A DNA stretch of 53,317 nucleotides from positions 1 to 53,317 of the forward strand of contig JAPKMW010000080.1 of the NCBI GenBank assembly GCA_026645575.1, given 5' to 3'. Position 1 is the first letter of the stretch. Every line of letters begins with the position of its first letter. Below, in pieces: positions 27,642-35,005 of the stretch. The notes beneath the pieces were generated by a model. It saw only the letters and a list, made by a program, of their open reading frames with translations. It had not been told where the DNA came from and did not search any database. This stretch comes from Caldilineaceae bacterium. GTDB lineage: Bacteria > Chloroflexota > Anaerolineae > Caldilineales > Caldilineaceae. Made by a program: the position numbers and the translations under genes.

Positions 27642-28835
27642 TTGACAAAGTTAAGCCAGCCTCTCAAGATTGCCGCCGTTGTCACCGAATACCGCCGTTT
27701 TTCCCACGCTGATGTGATCATCACCAAATTTCTCAAAGGCTTGCCCACCGACCAGGGCTTGATCCCGGCTCGTATTCAGATTGCCAGCCTCTATGTGGAC
27801 CAGTTTCCCGCCAGCGATCTGAGTCGTCATTATGCGGCCCGCTACAATATCCCCATCTACAGCAGCATCCGCCAGGCGCTGACCCTGGGCGGCGACACGC
27901 TGGCTGTTGATGGCGTCTTGCTCATCGGCGAACATGGCGACTATGCCTGGAATGAGAAGGAACAACATCTCTACCCGCGCAAATACTTTATGGAGCAGAT
28001 CTGCGGCGTCTTTGCCACCAGTAAGCGCGCCGTGCCGGTCTTCAACGACAAACATCTCTCCTACAACTGGCATGACGCCAAATGGATGTACGATCGGGCC
28101 GCCCAGTTGGGCGCGCCCTTCATGGCCGGCTCTTCCCTGCCCGTCGGCTGGCGCAACCCCTGGCTGGAACACGAGCGAGAAACGCCGATCCAGGAAGCGC
28201 TGGTGGTCAGCTACGCCGGGTTGGACATCTATGGCTTTCATGCGCTGGAAACCTTGCAATGTATGATCGAACGGCGCGTCGGCGGCGAAAGTGGTGTGGC
28301 CGCCGTCACTTGTCTGGAAGGGGAGGCTGTTTGGCAGGCTGCCCGCGACGGGCGCTGGCCGCGCGACCTGGCCGAAGCCGCCGTCGCCGCCATCCCGGAA
28401 AAGCCCGATCTACCCTTTGAGGCGCTCTTTGGCAAAGCGGCGCTCTTTCTGCTGGAACACAACGACGGCTTCCGCAGCACCGTCCTTATGGCGCCGGAGC
28501 AGGCCGGCTTGCTGCAAAGCTTTGCCTACGCCGCCCGTATCGACAATGCCATCCATGCCTGCGAAGTCTATCTGCCCGAAGACCCCCACGCCCACTTTAG
28601 CTATCTGAGCCTCAACGCCGAAGAGATGTTTGTCACTGGCAAACCAAGCTATCCGGTCGAACGCACCTTGTTGACAACGGGGACGCTGGAAGCCATTCTT
28701 GATTCGCGCTATCAGGGGTATATCCGCCTGGCAACGCCGCATCTCAATATTCGCTATCAATCGTATGAAACCGTCCCCTGGCGCCCGACGGGGCCGCGAC
28801 CGGTCGGCGCAGCGTTGCAACCGTTGCCGGCGTGA
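27642..28835 (+). CDS. Conserved protein, function not recognised
   Basis: 397 residues starting at TTG 27642, with AGGAG about 9 bases upstream. No signal peptide or TM. The N-terminal half looks like a Rossmann-type or NAD-dependent fold: 'KIAAVVTEYRRFSHADVI', then 'DGVLLIGEHGDYAWNEKEQHLYPRKYF', then 'RAVPVFNDKHLSYNW'. Conserved-looking polar clusters (EHGDYAW, NDKHLSYNW) suggest an enzyme active site. The pattern recalls uncharacterised proteins seen beside sugar-metabolism or Gfo/Idh/MocA genes. I do not assign a function. Next to the CRISPR island but probably not part of it. Confidence 0.7.
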   Translation: MTKLSQPLKIAAVVTEYRRFSHADVIITKFLKGLPTDQGLIPARIQIASLYVDQFPASDLSRHYAARYNIPIYSSIRQALTLGGDTLAVDGVLLIGEHGDYAWNEKEQHLYPRKYFMEQICGVFATSKRAVPVFNDKHLSYNWHDAKWMYDRAAQLGAPFMAGSSLPVGWRNPWLEHERETPIQEALVVSYAGLDIYGFHALETLQCMIERRVGGESGVAAVTCLEGEAVWQAARDGRWPRDLAEAAVAAIPEKPDLPFEALFGKAALFLLEHNDGFRSTVLMAPEQAGLLQSFAYAARIDNAIHACEVYLPEDPHAHFSYLSLNAEEMFVTGKPSYPVERTLLTTGTLEAILDSRYQGYIRLATPHLNIRYQSYETVPWRPTGPRPVGAALQPLPA

Positions 28836-28914
28836 CCCAAGCGCCAATCCGCCAGGGTTTTGCCCAAACCCTGGCGGCTGCCTGACCCCGGCTTGTGCGT
28901 CTGCTGTCGATCGA

Positions 28915-29232
28915 TCAGCCACGGCGCCCGATCATAGCGAAGGGGGGCGGCGTCCAGTGTTGATTGGCGGTGACCAGACGCACGGGGCCATAGTCGCCCC
29001 AAAAGGGCGGGGCGGGGATCTGTTTGGCAGTGAGGAGGCGGGTAATGGCTTCCTGCGCGGTGACGGAAAGGTGCGCCAGCGATTGGTGGCGGGTGGTCGC
29101 GGTCTGCCAGCCGGTAATAATCGGCGTGATCCAATCGGCTTTATACTGTTGGTGGTGCAACCGGAGCCCAAGACGGGGCGCGATGCTGCGCACTTCTTTA
29201 TGAGCAAGGGTTGTCAGGTGTTCGCGTAAAGA
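28915..29232 (-). pseudogene. Remnant of a WYL-regulator N-terminus
   Basis: About 105 codons on the minus strand align by eye with the N-terminus of the WYL gene at 30040-32220. Here 'VRSIAPRLGLR...KADWITPIITGWQ' matches 'LRAIATSLGVR...KAEWMAAILAYWQ', and 'PAPPFWGDYGPVRL' matches 'PSTLFWQEYGPLRL'. The frame stops after 'AMIGRRG', with no WYL domain and no good start codon, so it is a decayed fragment. It lies at the leader-distal end of array 1, in inverted orientation to the intact gene. Confidence 0.65.
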
Positions 29233-29286
29233 GTAAGTTGCCCAAAATTGCTGCTTTAGTCGATTGGCTCATGGTGGGGAATGATG

Positions 29287-29841
29287 GTCTCCGACCTCTG
29301 ACGAGGATTCATCTACTCCTGACACATTCTCTTTTCAATTTTTCTCCTCATAATACTAAGTTTCCGACCTCTGACGAGGATTCATCTACTCCTGACCCGG
29401 GGAGTCCAGGTCTTGACACAGGTTGGCACCTCAAAGTTTCCGACCTCTGACGAGGATTCATCTACTCCTGACACCCACGCACGTCACAAACGAGCGCGGC
29501 AGCTACGCAAGTTTCCGACCTCTGACGAGGATTCATCTACTCCTGACCACGTGCAGGATTTCTCTGAGAAGTAGTACCCCTATTTGTTTCCGACCTCTGA
29601 CGAGGATTCATCTACTCCTGACGGGGGGATCTGGGCGGCATTATCTTGCAAAAGGTAAGTTTCCGACCTCTGACGAGGATTCATCTACTCCTGACTTGCT
29701 CAAGCAGATTGCAGTGCCGTCCAACCAACCGTTTCCGACCTCTGACGAGGATTCATCTACTCCTGACTAGATGGATCTCGCAGTTGCTATGTGTCGTGCG
29801 CTTGGTTTCCGACCTCTGACGAGGATTCATCTACTCCTGAC
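29287..29841 (-). CRISPR. CRISPR array 1: 8 repeats, 7 spacers
   Basis: Eight 37-bp repeats start at 29287, 29360, 29436, 29511, 29586, 29659, 29731 and 29805. Spacers are 36, 39, 38, 38, 36, 35 and 37 bp. The leader lies to the right, so transcription is leftward and the repeat reads GTCAGGAGTAGATGAATCCT...GGTCGGAAAC. The most leader-distal repeat (29287-29323) ends GGAGAC instead of GGAAAC. The repeat contains a CCTC-GTCA-GAGG hairpin. A GAAAC end is typical of type III crRNA 5' handles. The array borders the type III-B cas island and the repeat matches array 2. Confidence 0.98.
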
Positions 29842-29931
29842 AGCAAAACGTACCACATTGGGAAAAATGCGCAATTTTGACCAATCTTGGACGAATTTGG
29901 GCTTTTTTTCGTACCACATCGGCGTTCTCGC

Positions 29932-29961
29932 TTGAAAAAAACGTACCACATCAGCTATACT
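29932..29961 (+). promoter_or_regulatory. WYL gene promoter, facing the array promoter
   Basis: TTGAAA (29932-29937) and TATACT (29956-29961) are 18 bases apart on the plus strand, with one ATGTGGTACG box (in reverse) between the two hexamers. It drives toward the WYL start at 30040/30052, through the oppositely oriented array promoter. Array 2 keeps a TTGAAA-N18-TATGAT counterpart. Confidence 0.6.
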
Positions 29962-29991
29962 GACAGAAGCGGCCAGGAAAGGGTCGTTTTT

Positions 29992-30020
29992 AGTATAGCA
30001 GGAAAATGACGGTTTGTCAA
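29992..30020 (-). promoter_or_regulatory. Array 1 (pre-crRNA) promoter
   Basis: TTGACA (30020-30015) and TATACT (29997-29992) on the minus strand, 17 bases apart: a consensus-grade sigma-70 promoter. The -10 box is 150 bases from the first repeat. The same promoter at the same distance precedes array 2. Confidence 0.85.
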
Positions 30021-30039
30021 TCACCTGGCAAGGGGAACA

Positions 30040-32220
30040 TTGGACGGGACGATGGCAACATTGGCAGAGCTATTGCAGACGGCGCCGGCGCATACGCTAC
30101 GTGCCATTGCCACAAGCTTAGGGGTGCGGCAACGCGGGCAGGCGCGCAAGGCTGAGTGGATGGCAGCGATTCTGGCGTATTGGCAGCCGCCTGTCACAGG
30201 CACGGCGCGCGCAGCAGCCCTGCCCCCGGCGGCTCAGGCAGCTTACCAGCAACTGCGCACCGCCGGGCAATTGCCGTCAACACTCTTTTGGCAAGAATAT
30301 GGCCCGCTTCGCCTGCCCAGGGATGAAATGACATCGGCCGCGCCCTGGCAAGCGCCGCAAAGCATTAGTGAAGTTCTTTACTATCAGGGCTTGCTGTACC
30401 CGGTGGGCCATCGCCAGATTAACAAAGCGCCCTGGCTGACAACCCCGACCGATTTACCAATCAGCGAGCTGGCTGCGGGTAATAGCCCGCTGGCATTGCC
30501 CCTGACCGAAGCGACGTCATGGCAGCCTTGGTTTCTGCTACATGATGTTGCCCAATATCTCATCTACCGCCAACAACACCTGACAACAGCCTTGTTGCAC
30601 GATCACTGGTTGCCCTTCCAGCATTTGCAAGCGCTGAACCGCCGGTTGTTGCGCCCGGCGCCACCACCGCTGCCCCGTTCGCACAAAGCAACACCCAGGC
30701 TGGCGCTGCTCACCTTTTTGGCCCAGGCGGCTGATTTGGTTGATGGCGCCGGTATCACCGCCGCCGGCTGGCACTGGTTGGCCGATGCCGCGCACAATCA
30801 ATTGCGCGCCTTGTGGCGGGGGTGGGTGCAGGCGCCCATGGCCCTACGCGCCCGTCATGCCCAAGCGGACGCACACCTGCCGGCGCCGTGGCCCCAGCCC
30901 TTGCTCCAGTGGTTGGGTCAACAAGCGGCGGCCTTTTCCGCCCAAACGGCCGCTGCCCATCTATTGGGGGCGCAGCCGGCGCTGGCCGACTATTTTGTGG
31001 CGCACCTGACGGCGGTCAGTGATCTGGCCGAGCGATTGGCGCCCCTCTTTGCCTTTGATCTCTGCCAACTCGGCCTGTTACAGCCGGTCGCGGCCGCCGT
31101 CGCGCCTGCCGACCCACTGCCATCCCATGACACACAACGGCGCTATACCCTCAGTTCGCTTGGCGCCTGGCTTCTGCACCCGTCGTTATCAACACCGACC
31201 CTTGCCCCAGCCGTACGCGGCGCAGCAGCCGACGGAGGGTTGCCGCTTTCCCTTCCCGGTTTGCTAACGGTGCCGGTCGATCTGCCCTTCGCGTTGCAAG
31301 CACGATTGGCCGCCTATACCGATTATCAGCCTGAGCTGCCGGCTGATGTGGTGGAACGCACCACGCATCGGTATGAACTGACCGCGGCTACCGTTGCCCG
31401 CGCCGCAACGCAGGATCAGCCCCTGTCGGTGTTCGTCGCCACCCTGGTTGACCTCGGTTATAGGCTGGATGAACGCCAAATGGCTTGGCTCCACCAGGCC
31501 TATACGGACGGTCATGCCTTACAGCTTGTTTCTTTGCCGATCTTACGCAGTGACAGCACGGCGCGGCTGGCTGCCCTCCAACAGGATCAGCGGCTGGCTA
31601 GTCTCCTGGGTGAACGCTTGGGGCCGACCACGATAACCGTACAAACCACCCTGACGGAAGCCTACCGCAGCCTGACCAAAGCCGGTCATCTGGTCATAGC
31701 GCCGACCACAACTCTGGCGCCAGAGTCTCCCGATGATGCGGCTGACGTTGAAACAGCCATTTCATCACCAGCGCTGTTATGGTTGGCTGGGCGGCTCTAT
31801 CAGGCTCTGGGCGAACATTTGCCGGCCCTCCCCCCATTGCCCAGTGTTGTGTTGGCGCAACTGTGCCAACAGATCGACCCGGCCACCCAAGCGGTGGTGC
31901 AGAGCCAGTTTCATGCGCTTCACGCCGCGTTACAGCAACTCCTCGATGGCTACCACCTGATGCCGCCCACCCTGCCGTCGCTTTTTGCCAATGACCTTGC
32001 CGCCCTTCGCCAACAATTCGAACAGGCCATTTCAGCCAAACAATTGGTGCAGATCCGCTATTATACTGCTGGTCGTAACCTAGTAACTGTGCGTCTGATC
32101 GAACCCTATTGGCTGGAAGAACGGCATGGCATCGCCTATCTGCGCGCCTACTGCCATAGCGCCGGCGCCGTTCTCACCTTTCGCCTGGATCGGATCGAGG
32201 CGTTAGTCCAAAGTCCGTAG
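30040..32220 (+). CDS. WYL-domain regulator of the CRISPR island
   Basis: About 722-726 residues. The C-terminal ~70 residues form a WYL domain ('QIRYYTAGRNLVTVRLIEPYWLEERHGIAYLRAYC...FRLDRIEAL'), a ligand-sensing module found in many CRISPR-linked transcription regulators. The long N-terminal part is alpha-helical and resembles the helicase-associated (XPB/Ssl2-like) regions of large WYL proteins, including 'PLSVFVATLVDLGYRLDERQMAWL'. The TTG at 30040 follows AGGGGA closely; ATG 30052 is the alternative. It is transcribed away from array 1, and its 5' end is duplicated at 52876-52968. A likely role is control of array or cas transcription; the ligand is unknown. Confidence 0.8.
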   Translation: MDGTMATLAELLQTAPAHTLRAIATSLGVRQRGQARKAEWMAAILAYWQPPVTGTARAAALPPAAQAAYQQLRTAGQLPSTLFWQEYGPLRLPRDEMTSAAPWQAPQSISEVLYYQGLLYPVGHRQINKAPWLTTPTDLPISELAAGNSPLALPLTEATSWQPWFLLHDVAQYLIYRQQHLTTALLHDHWLPFQHLQALNRRLLRPAPPPLPRSHKATPRLALLTFLAQAADLVDGAGITAAGWHWLADAAHNQLRALWRGWVQAPMALRARHAQADAHLPAPWPQPLLQWLGQQAAAFSAQTAAAHLLGAQPALADYFVAHLTAVSDLAERLAPLFAFDLCQLGLLQPVAAAVAPADPLPSHDTQRRYTLSSLGAWLLHPSLSTPTLAPAVRGAAADGGLPLSLPGLLTVPVDLPFALQARLAAYTDYQPELPADVVERTTHRYELTAATVARAATQDQPLSVFVATLVDLGYRLDERQMAWLHQAYTDGHALQLVSLPILRSDSTARLAALQQDQRLASLLGERLGPTTITVQTTLTEAYRSLTKAGHLVIAPTTTLAPESPDDAADVETAISSPALLWLAGRLYQALGEHLPALPPLPSVVLAQLCQQIDPATQAVVQSQFHALHAALQQLLDGYHLMPPTLPSLFANDLAALRQQFEQAISAKQLVQIRYYTAGRNLVTVRLIEPYWLEERHGIAYLRAYCHSAGAVLTFRLDRIEALVQSP

Positions 32221-32290
32221 TCCGTAGTCCGCAGTCCGTAGTCCTAAGTCAGGTAGTCCGACTCTGGACTCTGGACTCTGGACTACACGA
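32206..32290. repeat. 7-bp (GTCCGTA) and 8-bp (GACTCTGG) tandem repeats
   Basis: Five near-exact GTCCGTA units (32210-32245) overlap the WYL stop codon and are followed by CTCTGGA units reaching the cas2 stop at 32283. The two halves form GTAGTCC/GGACTAC dyads. The region is the junction of two convergent genes. Confidence 0.7.
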
Positions 32291-32594
32291 CAATATACGG
32301 TTCGTGGCGCTGGAGTTCTGCTTTGCCGAGCAGGGTGGTTTTGCGCAGGCAACTTTCACAGAGTGGGTAGAAGCGCACATCGTCCTGTTGGTCGTCGATG
32401 AGGTCGCGCAGGCGCGCCTTGAGCCGGTCGAGATCCGCGGGGCGCAACTCACATTCAAAGACGCTATATTGGGCGCGGCGGCCATAGCCCTCTAGCGTCT
32501 GCATCACCTTGGTGCGCCGTTTATCATCGGGAATGTCGTAGCTCACCACCACCCAGGTGCGCCGGTTGCGTGGCGCGCGGCCGATTGGGTCCAT
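32283..32594 (-). CDS. cas2: CRISPR-associated endonuclease Cas2
   Basis: 103-residue dimeric partner of Cas1 in spacer integration. The ferredoxin-like core is visible: 'WVVVSYDIPDDKRRTKVMQTLEGYG' with the conserved Asp after 'SY', then 'QYSVFECEL' and 'DVRFYPLCESC'. ATG 32594 ('MDPIGRAPRN') is chosen because it gives the family length. The frame continues upstream into a palindromic region that is not protein-like. Last gene of the leftward adaptation series. Confidence 0.95.
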   Translation of the reverse strand: MDPIGRAPRNRRTWVVVSYDIPDDKRRTKVMQTLEGYGRRAQYSVFECELRPADLDRLKARLRDLIDDQQDDVRFYPLCESCLRKTTLLGKAELQRHEPYIVV

Positions 32595-32944
32595 GATGTA
32601 ACCCCTCCCTAGCCCTCCCCAGCTTGGGGAGGGAACCGTGACGGTACAATTGGCACTTCCCTGCACAGGGTGATCGGTTGATAGCACAATGGTTCCTCCC
32701 CCAGTTTGGGCTACCCCTTACCCACAAGTGATGCTGGTGTAGGGGCATGAGGGTGGGGGGCGTCCATGTCGATGGGTAAGACCAGTGGGTTCCCCCACCC
32801 TCGTGCCCGCCGATATGGGGACGGACACGAGGAGGAGCGGCGAACAGCCCTGTCACCGTCGCAGCGACGCTACACCGCCGCTCCTCCTCATGCCCCTACG
32901 ATTTGTGGCTAAAGGGTAGCCAGGTTGGGGAGGAGCGGCGGGGG
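32595..32944. repeat. 350-base spacer filled by nested inverted repeats
   Basis: Between RNase H and cas2. Outer arms TGGGCTACCCCTTACCCACA (near 32706) and its approximate complement (TTGTGGCTAAAGGGTAGCCA, ending about 32921) enclose inner arms GTAGGGGCATGAGG/CCTCATGCCCCTAC and GAGGAGCGGCG/CGCCGCTCCTC. A separate CCTCCCCAGC/GGGGAGGG pair lies nearest cas2. No ORF. The pattern suggests a mobile miniature element or a large structured RNA segment. Confidence 0.6.
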
Positions 32945-33463
32945 TTACGTAAAAATCTCGGCATTAAACGCTTCAATCGCCAGGGCCAAATCGCGCCAGG
33001 GCATCATCGCCTGGCCGGCCAGCCCATCGGCCAGGCGGTTCCATTCGCGTGGGGCCAGACAGTAGCGCACTTGCGGCAGGCGGCGGGCCAGGGCGCAGGC
33101 GCGCCAGTGCCAGGGGCGCAACTCGGCGCTGTTGACATTGAAGTAGCCGCGCATCTGGCCGATCACCACTTCGCTGTCGAGGATGCAGGTCAATTCGGTT
33201 GCCCTGTGCGCTACGCCAATCTCCAAACCCAGCAAGAGGCCGGCATACTCGGCTTCGCTGCTTGATCCGGTCGCCAGCCGCTGCCAGCGCCAGTCGATGA
33301 TCTGCCCGCGGGCATTGCGCGCCACCGCCGCCGCCGTACAGACCGGCTCCTCGCGAAAATATTTGCGCCAGGCAACGCGCTGGGGTGCGTCTTCGCCCAG
33401 TTGCGCCACCCCGCCTACCCCACCATCACAAAAGACCCAAAGTTGTTTTGTTGCCAGTTGCAT
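32945..33463 (-). CDS. RNase H-fold protein in the CRISPR adaptation module
   Basis: 172 residues, matching RNase HI-type enzymes, which cut the RNA strand of RNA:DNA hybrids. The four acidic catalytic positions are all recognisable: Asp13 ('FCDGG'), Glu72 ('SEAEYAGL'), Asp96 ('ILDSEVVIGQM') and Asp146 ('NRLADGLA'). ATG 33463 is chosen for its GGAGG site 5 bases upstream; the frame extends to 33568 through a palindrome. It lies between cas1 and cas2 on the same strand and downstream of a reverse transcriptase gene. Inference: it could remove the RNA template after reverse transcription during spacer acquisition. A stand-alone housekeeping RNase HI trapped in the locus is the alternative. Confidence 0.85.
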   Translation of the reverse strand: MQLATKQLWVFCDGGVGGVAQLGEDAPQRVAWRKYFREEPVCTAAAVARNARGQIIDWRWQRLATGSSSEAEYAGLLLGLEIGVAHRATELTCILDSEVVIGQMRGYFNVNSAELRPWHWRACALARRLPQVRYCLAPREWNRLADGLAGQAMMPWRDLALAIEAFNAEIFT

Positions 33464-33504
33464 TGCAGCCTCCTTTACCCATACTATTTTGCCAACGAAG
33501 TGAA

Positions 33505-33586
33505 CCCGTCCCGTAGGGACGACTGAGTTTAGGGTCAAGGAATAAGCTTCTTCCCATCCTAAACTCAAGCGTCCCTACGGGACGGG
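33505..33586. repeat. 29-bp inverted repeat, sister of 8838-8943
   Basis: Arms 33505-33533 and 33558-33586 (CCCGTCCCGTAGGGACGACT... and its near complement) lie between cas1 and the RNase H gene. Nearly the same arm sequences occur inside the sugar ABC operon, so this is a dispersed element that tolerates insertion within operons. Confidence 0.75.
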
Positions 33587-33593
33587 TTTGCGT

Positions 33594-34652
33594 CTAGGCG
33601 ACCAACCCCTCATACTCTTTCCGTTCCCCTGTGACCACGCGGGCAAAGAGGCGCGCTTGTAATTCCAGGCAACGGCGCAGGGTATTTTCCTGGCCGCTGG
33701 GCCGGTGGAGTAGCGTATTGGCCATGCCCTTTTCATAGGCGGCGATCACCTTGGGCAGCAGCGCGGCGCCCAGCTCCACGGGGCGCTCTTCGTTGCCGGT
33801 GAAGGTAAAGTCAGCCGGGGTCAGGGCGCCGGTGCGCACGAGATCGAGTAAGCGGCGATCCACTGCCAGTGGGCGAAACTCTTCCATGAGATCCAGCGTC
33901 AGCGAAGGGCGTCCCGCTTCCAGCGCGTGAAAACAGCCCAGGTGCGGATTCAGCCCAACCATGCGCACAACCGCGGTCGTATCCTTTTGCAGCAGGGCAT
34001 AGCCAAAGCTCAAGAGGGCGTTAAAGGGATCGGGGGCCGGGTGATATTTGCGCCCGTCAAAGCGCCAGCGCGGGTCGAGCAGGGCGCGCAGCGCGCCAAA
34101 GTAGGAAGCGCCGGCCCGGCCTTCGTAGCCGCGCAGCCCATCCGCATCGGTCGCACGGCTACTGGCCCGGCGCATCTCCTCAATGGCAGTGGCGGCTTTG
34201 GGCAAGCTGTCGATAGCGGCGGGGTTCAGCGTGCCGGGGGCGGGCGCTTGCCCAGTCAATTGGGCGGCCAACGCCTGCAAGGTGTTGCGTTGATTCTGCA
34301 ACTTGGCCTGGACCAGCTTTTTCGCCACAGCCAGGGCGGCCCCCTCATTGCCAACGAGACGCATCTGCGCCTGATGAAGTTGGGCAAATTGATCCTCGCT
34401 CCCGCTCAGGCGCGCCACAAATTTGCCGTAAAGGGTCATAAAGACTAGATCAACGCGCTGTTCCATTAACAGCACGGCCGCCTGCGTCGTCACCTGGACA
34501 TTGCCATAGACGACGATCTGTTGCAGATCGCGCACCGGCGCCTGGGCCAATAGGTGTTGTTTACGCGTCTCTTTCTGTTGTTGTGTCACCCGAATCTGTT
34601 CCACATGGCGGCGCACCACGGCGCCCTGCTCCCGTACATGTAATACGGTCAT
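33594..34652 (-). CDS. cas1: CRISPR integrase Cas1
   Basis: 352-residue metal-dependent integrase. The N-terminal beta domain ('QIVVYGNVQVTTQAAVLLMEQRVDLVFMT') and C-terminal helical domain are typical. Metal ligands: Glu in 'GYEGRAGASYFGAL', His in 'GCFHALEAGRPSLTLDL' and Glu/Asp in 'LDLMEEFRP'. ATG 34652 is preceded by GGAGGGA at good spacing, while the upstream extension to 34697 is not. It is not fused to the reverse transcriptase, which is encoded separately 353 bases upstream, unlike the RT-Cas1 fusions known in other type III systems. Confidence 0.96.
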   Translation of the reverse strand: MTVLHVREQGAVVRRHVEQIRVTQQQKETRKQHLLAQAPVRDLQQIVVYGNVQVTTQAAVLLMEQRVDLVFMTLYGKFVARLSGSEDQFAQLHQAQMRLVGNEGAALAVAKKLVQAKLQNQRNTLQALAAQLTGQAPAPGTLNPAAIDSLPKAATAIEEMRRASSRATDADGLRGYEGRAGASYFGALRALLDPRWRFDGRKYHPAPDPFNALLSFGYALLQKDTTAVVRMVGLNPHLGCFHALEAGRPSLTLDLMEEFRPLAVDRRLLDLVRTGALTPADFTFTGNEERPVELGAALLPKVIAAYEKGMANTLLHRPSGQENTLRRCLELQARLFARVVTGERKEYEGLVA

Positions 34653-34718
34653 ACGATCCCTCCTTCCGTTATCTTGTCGGTGCAGTTTCCGGGTCATCCG
34701 GAATTCAGGGGGGAATCA

Positions 34719-34788
34719 GCCAATCTTCCGGGAAGGTCATCTTTGTTGACCGGACGATCCTGTCAAACCTTCCCGGAAGATGGTTGGC
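34719..34788. repeat. Hairpin ATCTTCCGGGAAGG between RT and cas1
   Basis: ATCTTCCGGGAAGG (34723-34736) pairs with CCTTCCCGGAAGAT (34768-34781), extended by GCCA/TGGC. It lies ~70 bases upstream of cas1. Confidence 0.6.
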
Positions 34789-34881
34789 AAGCTCCTGCGG
34801 GGGCCCATTGGGCGCGGTTGAGACCGGTTTCCATAACCCATACCTATCAAGCCAAGGGTTTGGGGGAACCCTAGAGGTTCA

Positions 34882-34942
34882 CCTGTCATCCTGAAAGGAT
34901 CTCTAGGTCGCAATACGCAGGAGATCCTTTCAGGATGACAGG
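34882..34942. repeat. 22-bp perfect inverted repeat between RT and cas1
   Basis: Arms 34882-34903 and 34921-34942 (CCTGTCATCCTGAAAGGATC..) pair exactly. A partial copy of the same arms occurs at about 36147-36206 upstream of the RT. Together with the previous hairpin it fills the 353-base gap, which has no gene. Confidence 0.75.
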
Positions 34943-35005
34943 CGAGTCTTTCTGGGTTTCCAGTGTCTTTTTCTTACCTTGATGCCGATGGGTTCCAAAC
35001 CGCAC

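Larger units (their letters stand above)
29842..30039 (-). promoter_or_regulatory. Leader of array 1 with three ATGTGGTACG boxes
   Basis: In the transcription sense the leader carries ATGTGGTACG at 29951-29942, 29919-29910 and 29858-29849, the last only 7 bases from the first repeat. The same three boxes at similar spacing occur in the leader of array 2. They may be contacts for the Cas1-Cas2 integrase or host factors, or operators for the WYL protein encoded beside the leader. Confidence 0.8.

Noticed and set aside
29211..29770. Open frames running through the CRISPR array that encode repeated 'FRPLTRIHLLLT' units
   Set aside because: They are produced by the 37-bp repeats themselves; spacer lengths vary and break the frame, and there is no ribosome site.
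29324..29804. Self-targeting by spacers of array 1
   Set aside because: No match of the seven spacers to the rest of the window was noticed by eye. A proper search against the genome and viruses was not possible here.
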